Assembly (NCBI RefSeq): GCF_905404315.1
Contig: NC_066272.1
Coordinates: forward strand, 7,688,001-7,752,000
Length of the DNA: 64,000 bases
Reading direction: 5' to 3'
DNA from: Leptidea sinapis
Taxonomy: Eukaryota > Arthropoda > Insecta > Lepidoptera > Pieridae
Part shown: piece after piece, positions 41,233 through 52,489 of the stretch
Layout of the letters: every line of letters begins with the position of its first letter
How positions within the stretch are numbered: the stretch's first letter is position 1
Made by a program: the position numbers and the translations under genes
Notes under the pieces: generated by a model
Told to the model about the DNA's origin: nothing
What the model saw: the letters and a program-made list of their open reading frames with translations, nothing else
Database searches by the model: none

Positions 41233-41885
41233 ATGCAGCATTTTGAAATTTGACCGGTAATCCGAGTGAGTCAATATGAAGCACTTAGAAATACGACACG
41301 ATTCCATCGATTTCTGGTTTTAAAGCGTTGTTGCGAAGTGCTATTTCGCTTTGAACCTATAATACAAGATGAATAATGTAGGTATATTTTTGAATAGGTA
41401 GATTCGAACACTCTATACAAAAGATAACAAAAAATTGCGCGGGAACGTAAGAGTAGGTTGCCGTACTCCATATTGAATAGTTAATATCTTGCGGTCCGAT
41501 TCACAAACAGTGCTTATGAGAGGATGCAAGGATTTGCCGCATTACTGGCGATTATATCAATAATCTATGTATAAAAATAGATAGATGCTTCCTCATATGT
41601 TTTAGAATATTACGTGCACCTCATATCACCGCTCTTCGACAATGCTCCCCGTAATGCCTCGCCTAGTATCGGAATAATAAAATCTCTAACGATTGCCAAT
41701 TCCATAGTTATCAAGAAGGTAAAGCCAAATTGGCTATGAAGAAACTTGGGGCATGGCACGGCAATAACTCTAGTCCGACCATATTCTAGCGCTCTACAAA
41801 GAGCACGTCCGGCCCCATTGGAGTGTTGCTCTTATCTCTGGACTTGTATCTATTAACTGCACTCCAGTAGCAGCACGAACCATTT
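41233..41885. other. AT-rich DNA, nothing recognised
   Basis: No convincing frame, repeat or RNA gene is seen. The strip 41700-41880 is somewhat richer in G and C and may be decayed LINE sequence. Confidence 0.35.
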
Positions 41886-42195
41886 GACCAGTGGGAGGCT
41901 CCTTTGCACCGGATGCCGGCTAGATTATGGGTACCACAACGACGACTATTTCTGCCATGAAGCAGTAATGTGTAAGCATTACTGTGTTTCGGTTTGAAGG
42001 GCGCTGTAGCTAGTGAACTTACTGGACAAATGAGACTTCACATCTTATGTCTCAATGAGCGCAGTTGTGGTGCCGCTCAGAATTTTTCGCTTTTTCGAAT
42101 AATTTTGAGCGGCACTGCAGTGTAAATGGGCTGGGCGTATCAATTACCATCAGCTGAACGTTCAGTTAATCTCGTACCCTATTTCATCAAAAGTT
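41886..42195 (+). repeat. Dispersed repeat B, copy 1, with hairpin
   Basis: Blocks in order: ccagtgggaggctcctttgc, gattatgggtaccacaacg, atcttatgtctca, a hairpin (GTGCCGCTCA 42070-42079 with TGAGCGGCAC 42106-42115), gggcgtatcaattaccatca and a cccta-tttcatcaaaa end. Five further copies are listed below. The A-rich end suggests a non-LTR 3' region. Confidence 0.8.
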
Positions 42196-42199
42196 CATA

Positions 42200-43091
42200 C
42201 AACGCAGAGATGCTCGAATTTTAGGGGACTCAGAGCGCTGAGAACAGCTAGATGAGAACTAGAATACTGTAATGACACCAAAAGTATATGTGATCAAATA
42301 CCTTTCCTACATATCTGGAAATGTTGGTTACTCAATGCATTACTTATTATAAATCAGAACATCAAATTTTACTGTCGGAGGAAACAAAGGTTTCAGATGT
42401 AATTCTTGAAATTCGTGTTGACCGAAGCTAATGAGATGTAAACCATTCTATGCAAACAAAGTAAATCTACATGAAGATTATTTTATTGAAAGTTCTTTTT
42501 AAGTGGCCACAATCGTGTCGTATAGTGCTCATTAAATGTATTTAATAATTTCTACATTTGTTCTTATATAGTTTAATATTAAGTCATACATTTCAATCAA
42601 CCAAACATCAATTTCAATAAATTACTTAGTATTGAAGCCGTTTTTGGGATATAAGGAAATATTTGAAGGTCACGGAAAACAAATTACAGCTTCGAGCTAT
42701 ATAATGTTAGAAACTGCAAAGTTATGAACATTAGTGTGTCAAATAATATTGCTATAAGATGTATATACATGTGAACATAATAAAAATGTATGTACAATGT
42801 ATACATTCATGCTAATTTTATTGACAACTTGTTGCGATTGCTTACAAAATAATATTGGTTACGTACTGACTTATTATCATAAATCCAAAAGATTAGGAAA
42901 AACTAAAAGCTAATAAGTGCCCGTCTGTATTAATTCCAAGCGTTTCGAAATTAAATTAATTCCTTTCAAGTCTTCCTATAATTCAAGTTTAGCATTCAGT
43001 GAATTCATTTCAATGTGATCATTTGAATGAAAAATCAATTATGCTCACTTCAGATTTTACTTAAGTCTATATAGATGATGACGTTGCGAAT
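42200..43091. other. AT-rich DNA, nothing recognised
   Basis: About 890 bp without gene or repeat signature that I can name. Confidence 0.35.
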
Positions 43092-43440
43092 ATTTAAATT
43101 CAAATTCAAATATTTTTATTCGAAATAGGATGTGACATGACTTATTAATAGTCAAAAACTACCACCCATTCCAAAAAGAATGCTTTAAACCTGAGAAGAA
43201 CGGCCGCAACAAACTCAGCGGGCTTTTTTTAATAAAAAAATGTTTACAAAGTAATATCGTACAATTAAACTGATTATTTAATAGCCTGAGGGCGGTTGCT
43301 CCATTTCCAATCTGTGGTATCATAAAGAAAGTCATTTATGTTATAGTAACCTTTACCACACAAACGTTTTATAACATTCTTTTGAATATACATTTGTTTT
43401 GAATATTTTCTGAGATCTTGTTGTAAAAGCATTTTTTATT
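43092..43440 (+). repeat. Dispersed repeat A, copy 2
   Basis: Same blocks as 39228-39600: ttcaaattcaaat, cctgagaagaacggccgcaa, ctcagcgggc, tagcctgagggcggttgctc and caatctgtggtatcat. A short ttta microsatellite follows at 43434-43462. Confidence 0.75.
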
Positions 43441-43579
43441 TATTTATTTATTTAATTCAGAGAGTTCTCCATATATAGGTAAAAGTATTTGTAACAATAT
43501 TTCTTATGAACTACATTACTATTATGAGTGAAATATATTTATAAACCTAGAGCTAACTGTATCCAGTGTTTCTTTAAGG

Positions 43580-43895
43580 AACAGTCCGCTCTGGCAGCAA
43601 TCATATTTAGGATGCTGTTACTGCTAACACTGCAACATGGAAACCGCTTTTTTGCGCATTATGGCATGGAAACCATCCACAGATGCCTCAGCAAACATTC
43701 TAGAAGCGCTACAACGCCATGGTAGCCCTAACAGCCTCCTAAACGCATTATTATATGTGACACGTAGAACGCTATAAGCCCCGCGCGAATATGACACCCA
43801 CAAGCCGCTCGAGTAAAAAGACTGGCAGAATGCTTTGAATTATAACGTTTTAACATTATTTGTGCTTCGTGCAAACCTGCGGGCGAGCATATTAC
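43580..43895. repeat. Decayed LINE-type repeat next to repeat B
   Basis: The stretch around ggatgctgttactgctaaca and tggtagccctaacagcctcc looks like a dispersed lepidopteran repeat and runs directly into the copy of repeat B at 43896. No frame is preserved. Confidence 0.4.
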
Positions 43896-44163
43896 GCTAG
43901 ATTATGGGTACCACAATGGCGCATATTTCTGCCGTGAAGCAGTAATGTATAACTGTGTTTTGATCTGAAGGGCGCCGTAGTTACTGAAATTACTGGGAAA
44001 ATGAGACTTGTCATCTTATGTCTCAAGGTGACGAGCGCAGTTGTAGTGCCGTTAAGAATTTTTGGGTTTTTCAATAATCTTAAGCGGCACTGAATTGTAA
44101 TGGGCAGGGCGTATCAATTACCATCAGCTGAACGTAGTGCTCATCTCGTCCCTTATTTTCATA
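43896..44163 (+). repeat. Dispersed repeat B, copy 2
   Basis: Begins at gctagattatgggtaccac (5' part missing) and keeps the hairpin (gtgccgttaagaa with cttaagcggcac) and the A-rich end. Confidence 0.78.
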
Positions 44164-44550
44164 AAAAAAATAGTATTCTGTTGCGAAGAATTTTGAATTA
44201 AGTTATATAATTAAATTTAAATATTCTAACAAACTAACAAAATAATTAATAATAATATATAATTATTTGATACTACTAAATTTAGTTTCAGTTTTTAGAA
44301 ATAATGTTCATTTTGAAAACAAAGCTTCAAAAATGATTTAGAGCGAATACCATGACCATTGAGGTGAAGCCATCCAAGTATCTATACAGCCGTATTAAAT
44401 GATTTGTGATTCAGATTAATTTAAATATGTTTCTGTTCTATTGATACTATTGATCATGGTATGCGTTATAGCACGGATTTTTGTCTATTTAAATTGTGTT
44501 TTAATTGGAATTTTATACGAACGCTTTCGACTAGTTTAATCTAGATAGAG

Positions 44551-44850
44551 TAAAGTTTTTTTTTATATAAGAGGGTGCAAACGGGCAAGAGGCTCACGGG
44601 ATGGGGAGAGGTGAGGTAACCACCCATGGACATCCGCAACAACGGAGTCAAGTAATGCGTTGCCGGCCTTTAAGGTGCTTTTTTCTTGAAGGTTCCTAAG
44701 TCTTATTTGTTGCGGAACAACAGTGACTGTGTGAGGCAAGAAATTTCTTGCGAAACACGCGGTTGTGGAATGCCAGACGTCAACGTGATGCGGGTGGTAC
44801 TTTCCACGTAATGTCCGGTGGTGGAATTCGGCCAATTGAATCAACCCAAA
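44551..44850 (-). pseudogene. LINE RT C-terminus (family D related), minus strand
   Basis: On the minus strand it reads HHRTLRGKYHPHHVDVWHST, then FARNFLPHTVTVV and KSTLKAGNALLDSVV, the C-terminal end of a LINE related to the one at 38531. The 93-codon frame 44563-44844 is a chance survivor inside a decayed copy. Poly(T) at 44556 is its tail. Confidence 0.65.
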
Positions 44851-44924
44851 CAGCTCCTCTGAGCATGATAAATGCGGTAGAAGATGCAGAGAGAACCCAT
44901 ATCTCTACGCAATGCCAATGAATC

Positions 44925-44988
44925 TCCGGAACAATCAGGCCTAGAGACTTTACTTTCACAATTAAAGTCTCTGGGCCTGATGGTTCCG
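44925..44988. repeat. Hairpin with 27-bp arms
   Basis: The left arm 44925-44951 (CCGGAACAATCAGGCCTAGA...) pairs with 44961-44988 with two mismatches, around a 9-base loop. It lies in decayed repeat sequence. Confidence 0.85.
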
Positions 44989-45299
44989 GGATATCATCAG
45001 GAGCACATCGGGCGGAAATCTCAATCTCAAATTATAATAATAACTTTCTTTTTATCAGTGGGAGGTTTATTGGCACAGGATGCAGGCTGTTTTACGTTAT
45101 GTTACGCTCGTTTGTACTCTTCTTCCATAAAAAAATATGTGTTTACCACAGCGGTGCAAGCATAATTGTATTTCTGGTTAAAAGGCGCCGCTAGACCTAA
45201 GGCTAAAGAAACTTTGATTTGTGTAAAAGTGTGTCAATATTTTTGGGAGGTATTTGCCATAGTCGCCAAGCCTGGCATCGCAGTAGATGGTGTGCTCTA

Positions 45300-45515
45300 A
45301 ACGAAAGATGATGCTGCTCCGTTGTTTGTATCCCTTAGACGCCTCTTATGACACCCACGGGACGAGATGGGGTGGTGCTATTCTGATGCGACACCACACC
45401 CAAAAGATCGCCGGAATACGTTGGATGAGGGCAGCGCAGGACCGATCGTCGTAGAAATCTTTAGGGGAGGCTATTGACCAGCGGTAGACGTCTTCCGGCT
45501 GATGATAGAAGATGA
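45300..45515 (+). pseudogene. RTE-like LINE 3' end, plus strand
   Basis: The piece near 45412-45515 encodes RWMRAAQDRSS, then KSLGEA and a TSSG end, the C-terminus of RTE-type LINE ORF2 (usual pattern RW-AQDR-W-GEAY-QQW). It has in-frame stops. The GC-richer block before it (ttatgacacccacggg) is a common neighbour of this LINE end in Lepidoptera. Confidence 0.6.
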
Positions 45516-45964
45516 CGAGTAATTGCGATGCCGTTCAAAATTTAGTGCTACCAGAATCCAGATAGAAACTCGATTGTAATGGACTGTATGTACTTAATTA
45601 CGTGCTCTTCGCGTTACATTTTCTCATACAAACTAAATAAACCTATAAACTTAAATCTAACTCTTGATAGTATTTGTACAATATGGATTATACATAGCGT
45701 GCTCCGTCAATATGTACTCGAGCAAGAACTGTTGACGTTAATCACTCCGACAGAGTTGATTAAATCTAAAATACGAGTCGCATTGTCTGACGAGACAACT
45801 GAATAAATTGCCAGCCTTAACACTTATCACACTTCTGTATTACAAACAATGAATTTTTTCGATGAACTTGTGAACCTACAAAAACGTTATCGGTTGCTTT
45901 TGTATATTTAGTGGAGTTTCGATTCATTTTTTCTCATTATGGTAGTAGTCTCAGTCATCATTTA

Positions 45965-46290
45965 TTATCATCATCATTTCAGCCGGAAGACGTCCACTGC
46001 TGGACAAAGGCCTACCCCTAGATCGCCATCATCCATGCGCTGCCCTCATCCAACCTATTCCAGCGAACTTGACCAGATCGTCGGCCCATCTTGGGGGCGG
46101 GGGGCTACCAACATTAAGGCTTCCGGTACGTAGTCGTCATCCGAGGACTTTACTGCCCCAACGGCTATCTGTCCGTTGAGCGATGTGCCCTGCCCACTGC
46201 CACTTCAGTTTCGCAATCATTTGGGCTATGTCAGTGACTTTGGTTCTCCGAGTATAGCCCTTTCCATTGCCCCCTACCTTAGAACAGGCG
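45965..46290 (-). pseudogene. RTE-like LINE 3' end, minus strand
   Basis: The plus strand reads catcatcatttcagccggaa and gtccactgctggacaaaggc, the reverse complement of the RTE-type C-terminus and 3' end, then gatcgtcggcccatcttg, which encodes the WADDL-like part. It faces the other RTE end at 45515, about 450 bp away. Confidence 0.65.
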
Positions 46291-46559
46291 CAATAAACTC
46301 AGTGATAAATTAAATTATTTTAATATTAACAAAATACATCAAATTGACTAATTTTAATACAACGGACCAAGAACTATTCCATTATAGTTTTTGTATATTT
46401 CGCTTGATACCATAATAATGAGATATAAACTTCTTCATAATTGCATACTGTATCTGCCTTGAGAGATAATGCATTTAGAATTAAGCTGCACTGTATTTCT
46501 TTTTATTAATCAATATATGGTAAATTAAATAAAAAAGTAAATGGAAGATATCGACACAT

Positions 46560-46710
46560 CATGGAAGGGGATTTTTGAGGTACAGGGCTTGGATTCAAGG
46601 AGGACTGGATGAGAATAATTGTCGCAAATGACAATCGTGACAGTTTGTCGTTTACGACAATTATTCTTGACCACTTGTCGTTGAATCCGAGCTCAAAAAT
46701 CGCCTCCCTG
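46560..46710. repeat. Large imperfect hairpin, about 65-bp arms
   Basis: The inner arms AGAATAATTGTCGCAAATGA and its partner (46612-46634 and 46645-46667) differ at two positions, and pairing continues outward through ggattcaa/ttgaatcc and gatttttgag/ctcaaaaatc to about 46560 and 46710. The loop is about 10 bases. The shape suits a foldback MITE or a hairpin RNA. No protein is coded. Confidence 0.8.
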
Positions 46711-46826
46711 AATTTATTGAATCTTTTCAATATAATATGCTTATCTATAGAATTATATCCAATAAATAAGCATCCTGATTAGAGATACGAGTTGATCATC
46801 CACAATGCGGGTTGTAAACGGTTTGC

Positions 46827-47137
46827 GTACAAGTGGGAAGCTCTTTTACACAGGATGCCGGCTTATCGGCAGATTATCGGTACCACAACGGCGCCTCCTT
46901 CTGCCTTGAAGTAATCATGTGTTAACATTATTGTGTTTCGATATGAAAGGCGCCATAACTATTGAGCAAATGAGACTTAACATCTTATGTCTCAAGGAGA
47001 CGAGCGCAATTGTGGCGCTGCTCAGAAGTTTTGGGTATTTCGAAAATCCTGGGCGGCACTGCATTGTAATGAGCAGGGCGTACCAATTACCATCAGTTTA
47101 ATTAACGTCCTGCTCATCTCGTCCCTTATTTCAATAC
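46827..47137 (+). repeat. Dispersed repeat B, copy 3
   Basis: aagtgggaagctcttttaca start, gattatcggtaccacaacg, hairpin region around 47015-47060 (gtggcgctgctcag with ctgggcggcac) and a cccttatttcaataca end. Confidence 0.78.
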
Positions 47138-47509
47138 AAAAAATCTTCATAATAGATCGACGAAGCCCCTCCAGATTTCTAAGAAACTTTGTTGGGTTGT
47201 ATTTGTTTACCGTCAAAGTGAAAAAGGCATATCTCTTTATCGTTTATAAATAAAGAAAAGAAAATATTTATTGGTAATAAATATTCAATCAATTTTTAAA
47301 TTATAGAAGGTAACGAGACACGGAATGTTATCGGTAAAGCCTTGTAAATTATTTTGTAGATTCGCTGCCTAAGGATGACCTACATTCCTGATATTATCTT
47401 TTGAGTACATGAATTAATATAAAATTGAGTAAATATTTACCAACGTACGAAATATTAAATTATTATTCGTAGTATTAGCAGCAACATACAAACTATTTTT
47501 ATGTATATT

Positions 47510-47662
47510 ACAGCCATTCTAAAATACTCTATATTTTGATGAGTGGCCTTTGAGTTTCTAGTAGATTCAGTCATTTAAAAGAAATATTTATACTGACCAT
47601 TTAAAAGCGTTTTCATTAAGCGTAATTGAATTAACTTTATTAGACTTTGACTTATTAGAATA
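47510..47662 (+). repeat. Dispersed repeat E, copy 1
   Basis: Blocks taaaatactctat, tttaaaagaaatatttata and an end with ttattagactttgactta recur at 57600-57776. The tail gactttgactt is common at LINE/SINE ends of Lepidoptera. Confidence 0.6.
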
Positions 47663-47712
47663 TTAAGGGCAAAGGTTTTATTTACAGAAAATTTTAAAAC
47701 TTATATATAATA

Positions 47713-47925
47713 CTAGTTGACCCAACAGACCTTGTTCTGTTCATAAACAATGTTGCGAGTGGAATTTCGTAAAATTCGTTTGTAGCTGACCTCTAATCGG
47801 CGAAAAGAATATTTCTACCAAACTTCAAGTCTCTACGCCTTCTGATGCCAGAGATATCGTGATGAGTCAATATAACATGGAAATATATCATATATATATA
47901 TAGATATGGCAGTTACCAAATTATG
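47713..47925 (+). repeat. Dispersed repeat F, copy 1
   Basis: Starts tactagttgacccaacagac, similar to tactagctgacccagcaaac at 58175, and ends in a tata-rich stretch (47890-47905). Class unknown. Confidence 0.55.
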
Positions 47926-48289
47926 CTATGATTTTGTTTATGAATATATGTATAGGTTACCTGATGGTTAGCTAGCACCGCCGCGACACTCTTGCAACAC
48001 CAGATTCCTCTTGATGGAATTCCTCGGTGATTCGTTACCGACGAATTTTTGGTTGGGTATTCGCACTTTTTTGAACATACCCATGTCGTATCGATCTGGA
48101 AACAGCGTTAATCTTTGACGGTTGTTCCTATCTCAGGTTAAATTTCGTTATGGTTCTTTGTTAGTAAGCTTTTGTCTATCTTTTCAAGGCCATGTATTAA
48201 ACAGGCAATAAACAATAAAATATAGAAATGCTATGTCCATTAATAAAATTCATCAATAAAGACAAAACTAAAAATATGTGATGCCTACA

Positions 48290-48615
48290 TGCGACCATGA
48301 ATGACATCCTGCCCCGGGACAGTGTTTTTCTCCTATTGAATGATTCCAGTACCTGTGTTGTTGAAGTGGCCTATTCGAAACTGCAGGGCATAGATATTTT
48401 CATACCAAACGCTTTAGTACCGATTGGTGGCAGGTCACATCCCTGGTTCGATGCTTCAATTAGAGCAGAAGCTGACTTCAAGAAACATGAATATCGAACC
48501 AGGGTTGCGGCGCTGGGCATAAAGAATCCAAACTGCAAAGTTCTAAAGAGGATATTTCCTCTTATGCTGGATTTTCAACTCATTTTTTCTCATTATTGAT
48601 GGGGGACTCGCTCAA
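48290..48615 (+). pseudogene. LINE fragment: endonuclease-RT linker
   Basis: A 100-codon frame (48297-48599) contains ALVPIGGRSHPWFDASIRAE, then FKKHEYRTRVAALG. The pattern HPWFD-(x)n-KKHEYR is that of the linker between endonuclease and RT in Jockey/R1-type LINEs. Both domains themselves are missing. The start codon is not meaningful. Confidence 0.5.
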
Positions 48616-48619
48616 AGCC

Positions 48620-49750
48620 GATTACCGAATGGTAATAAAAAACTACTACTCCGTGACAAATTAAATAATTTTGATATAAACTAACATAAAATGATATTCA
48701 TAAACATATACGTTAAGTTATTTTAATATAACTAACCTAGAAATATTCCATTTTGATAATTTTCGATAATAAGTTAATACGTTTTTAATTTCTGTATATT
48801 TCACTTGATACTATATTAATGGTTTATTTATCAATCGTACCTCCATTTCTTTATGCAGTAAATCAAGGAACTTACTGCTACGTATAACCAAACGGTAGAA
48901 TAAGCTTCATCTAAGCTTACCTCCAAAATAGGGCGAACACCTTTCTAATGGGCGGCAGTCATGAGCTTGACATCAGGATATAAATAAGACAAGCAGTATC
49001 TATTATTACTCATTAAACAGATTACTTTTTCATTCTTACAATATCCACAATAAATGCTTTGCGCGCCGAAAAAGTATGACTTCTTACAGGTTACTGCCTA
49101 GATTCCTGAAGATATTGTTTATGAAAGTCTTGCGTGAAAGCAGACATTATTGTGTCAACGACTATGTTATTAATAAAAGTTCAGTATGGTTCATATGATA
49201 ATGGAACACCACGGCACAACGTTCCCAAGAAATGTGGTGAAAATGAACAAAATATTTTTTTATGTTTTAAAATTTAAAATATTTCGTATAGTAAAAAAAT
49301 TAAAATATATCCGATATCATTGTAGTTTTCCTTTAGATATTTTGATATGAACGATGATATTTCCCAGTATTCCCAATGGCTAAAACGTATTTTACATTTG
49401 AAAGTTTGACTATAGCATATTTGGATCGCTTATATTTTATTTATACGAGAATAGTCTTCGGACTTATCAAGAGTTCTTTAAAATAACCTTCATTATTTTA
49501 CATACTTAATAATATAGAGTTTCGAAGATGTAACAACCTGATATGCTATGACGAAAAGTTGAATACTAAAATATATCCTTAATATTAAACACGCACAAGC
49601 TCACAGAGTTCTGGTTTTGAAATTAAAAAATAATGTATTTTTAATTTTTTTGTATTGATAAATCTAAACTAAGACACTATGTGTTACTCCGAGAAGATGC
49701 GATTGACTTACTCTAGGGATTTTGTTAAGGGGAGTACCATTGGTAAGATC
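48620..49750. other. AT-rich DNA, nothing recognised
   Basis: No gene, RNA gene or nameable repeat seen. Confidence 0.35.
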
Positions 49751-49754
49751 AAAA

Positions 49755-49885
49755 CCAAATGTACGTTTATTCGACGCTTTAAAGGACGGCAACACTCTTG
49801 TCCTTCCCTGGTAGTATAAGCTGCGTTTATCACATATCATCAGGTGGCCCGTATGCTCGTTTGTCTTCTTCTTCCATAAAAAACA
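49755..49885 (+). repeat. 3' end of family D LINE
   Basis: ctttaaaggacggcaacact, tcatcaggtggcccgta, then tgctcgtttgtcttcttctt and ccataaaaaa match the last part of 38531-38793. Confidence 0.6.
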
Positions 49886-50224
49886 CCAATTTGTCCTCAA
49901 TCAGGTTTTCGTTTATGTTGGGGCTTACTTCTTTTAGACATTTGCCTCTTGGTTTTTTCAATATTTAAACGGGTGCGTACAATTGTATAATTAAAGATGT
50001 TCTCATTTATAAATTTTAACTCTGGTTGAGTCTAGTTTTCTCTCAGAGATTTCTGTGAAAATAAAACGAAGAAAAAGTAACGAAAATGATATAATAATAA
50101 TAATGAAAATAGATTGGAAGAAGTTTTTGACAACCAAATAAATGTTAAAAGGAGATAATGAAATAGATTTAAATAAAGTAGTGCTTTATTCGTGCAAAAT
50201 CTGGAAATGTACACGTTAAATAAA

Positions 50225-50500
50225 AAAAACTCACTCAGTTTATGCTAAAGAGGAGAATTCACAGTGTAATCCTACAAAAAACTAAGCAAAATACTAACGA
50301 TGACATGGTACGAGACCTGAAACTGAAATGGGAATGGCCAAGACACAAATTCCGTCTAGTAGAGAATAGATGGAAAAATGAACTTAATGGAATATAAGAA
50401 AATATTGATGTTGGCATACTAAATAGGTGGGCTAATGACTTAGTAGATATGTCATCATATGATAAAAACGCGATAAAAACTTCCAATCGGAGGAAAGAAA
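50225..50500 (+). pseudogene. Decayed RTE-like LINE segment
   Basis: The plus strand encodes LKLKWEWPRHKFRLVENRW, then LNRWANDLVDMSS, which resembles the KLKW-W-GH-R--DGRW and RW-DDL blocks near the C-terminus of RTE-type ORF2. Stops and A-rich drift show it is old. Confidence 0.5.
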
Positions 50501-50509
50501 AAACAGAAA

Positions 50510-51235
50510 TAAAGAAATAAATCGAAAGAAAGAGAGAGAGATCCAAGTTACAAAATGAGTAAGAAAATTGAACTTTAAAAATCATATAAAAATCTGTTCT
50601 AATGAAATTGGATTAAATGAAGGCTTTGTTAATATCATGCTACTAATAAATGTTTCACTTTTTTTTATAATTAACGCACTTAAGATCCAAAGTAAGGCCG
50701 AAACTTGCAAGCCTTTCGACTATCAACAAACGTAGCGTCAATTGTTCGTTGGCCATTAGCCGACAGTTAATAAGTATTAAAAATACACCTAATGATACCT
50801 TAAAAATTAAAATGTTAATGAATGATATTTAGTAACCGAATTTCTTTATTGGATGATTAACTATCGCATAATCAATTCACTTAAACTCTATTTCAAAAAG
50901 GGTCATTGTTTGGAAACATCAATGAAGTTGCATAGGTACTCAAAAGACTGCATGTTACAAGATAAAATGCATTGGAATCCCTTTTTATAACATATGAATT
51001 GTTAGGATCATAAAAAGGAACGAAAATCGCGGCCATTTTAAAATTCACACTTATTCCAAATGCTATTATAATACCTATCAAGTTCCTTCAGAGTCCAAGC
51101 TTTCCTAGAATTTATTTCAACTTGATCAATTGGATTAGTTTTGCAACCTGAATATAAAATCACGAAGGGGAAATCAATGCCTTTTTTGCACAGGATTATA
51201 TTATCTAACAATGTTTGAAAACTATTCTATTTTAT
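50510..51235. other. AT-rich DNA, nothing recognised
   Basis: No gene or named repeat seen. Confidence 0.35.
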
Positions 51236-51239
51236 TTTT

Positions 51240-51634
51240 ATGACAATAAGGGACGAGACGATGATGGTAATTGATACGCCCTGCCCATTATATTGCAGTG
51301 CCAGTCAGGATTATTGAAAAACCTAAAAATTCTGATCGGTACTAAAATTGGATGTAATTCCAGAAAAACGTCCCAAACCACAATCATGTCGAAATTGAGT
51401 TAAGAACACAAAACTGGTCACGTGATTCATATTAACGGACTGTCAAAAAGTGGTAGCCCTACTGTCACTCAATTGCACTCTTCCTCTTAAGACATAAGAT
51501 GCGAACTCCCATTTGCCGAGTAATTTCACTAGCTACGGCGCCCTTCAGACCGAAACACAATAATGCTTACACATAACTGCTTCATGGCAGTAAAAGGCGT
51601 CGTTGTGGTACCCATAATCTAGCCGACATACATA
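51240..51634 (-). repeat. Dispersed repeat B, copy 4, interrupted
   Basis: Reverse copy from aagggacgagac to cccataatctagccgac. Compared with the others it has about 110 extra bases (about 51348-51460) at the foot of the hairpin, bordered by aattg on both sides, so a small element seems to have inserted here. Confidence 0.72.
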
Positions 51635-51635
51635 A

Positions 51636-51770
51636 TTTGCTGGGACGGGTCGTTCCCTTCCCTAAAATATGGTCGAGGGAGGCGATGGCTGACCCATGCG
51701 TCATGCTCGTGAACGGGCGCTGCTTGCGGTGGCAGGATGATCCTGTAGCCGGAAACTCTACCTCATGGTT
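51636..51770 (+). repeat. Dispersed repeat C, copy 1
   Basis: gggtcgttcccttccctaaa, then atatggtcgagggaggcgat and catgcgtcatgctcg. The blocks recur at 52340, 57262 and, reversed, at 23268; a shortened copy is at 59548. It directly follows repeat B. Confidence 0.7.
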
Positions 51771-51779
51771 TTAAATTAA

Positions 51780-52335
51780 AAAAAAAAAAATTTATAATTG
51801 CTAATAAAATGGTCGCTAAATACCTTTATTTATTTTTACCATTACTTATTTGTGTGTGAATTGATGCATCTACTGTACCATGCCTGGTATTATTGTTGAT
51901 ACAGTAGTAGTCGGCCGTGAATGTACTCAATAGCGCTTGTTTTTTACGTATTAATTTACATTTTTTAATTTTTTTTGAGTATTTGTAATTTAAGTATTAT
52001 TGCTGCATCACTTTACATATATTGTAACTGAAATGATTTGTGAGTGATTGCCACAAAGAGTTTCTTGCCACTTCTTATTATAGCTCAACCCTCAAAGGAG
52101 GTGGATATAAAAAGAAAAGTAATTTTCTTGACCTGCCTGAATAAGGTGATTTTGATTAGAATACCCTAAAGGATTGAGCTTTTGATTTTTGTTAGTAAAA
52201 TATAATATTAATTACAAGTTTAAGCAGAATTGTCAAATTGTAAGTAGAGATATTTGGTAAGTATTGCATGATATGTAGGATTATATGGATGTATTAGGAT
52301 TATTTTATTGTTGTTTGCTGAGTTCTCGTAACAGG
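51780..52335. repeat. AT-rich DNA with a reversed repeat block
   Basis: Mostly unrecognised. The stretch 52056-52110 (caaagagtttcttgccactt) is the reverse of 22925-22985 in the insertion of the Jockey-like element. Confidence 0.45.
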
Positions 52336-52339
52336 TTTC

Positions 52340-52445
52340 ATCATGCTCGCTTAAATGTCACTGCTTGTGGCGGTGACAAGGTACGGGTCGTCCCCTTCCC
52401 TAAAATATGGTTGAGGGAGGCGATGACTGGCTCATGCGTCATGCT
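52340..52445 (+). repeat. Dispersed repeat C, copy 2
   Basis: catgctcgcttaaatgtcac, then cttccctaaaatatggttga and catgcgtcatgctcg. Confidence 0.68.
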
Positions 52446-52489
52446 CGAAAAAAATTAAGAAAGAAACATTTACATCGGTCAATAGCAAA

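Noticed and set aside
46506..46730. A 74-codon minus-strand frame
   Set aside because: It runs through both arms of the large hairpin, and its sequence mirrors the inverted repeat rather than a protein.
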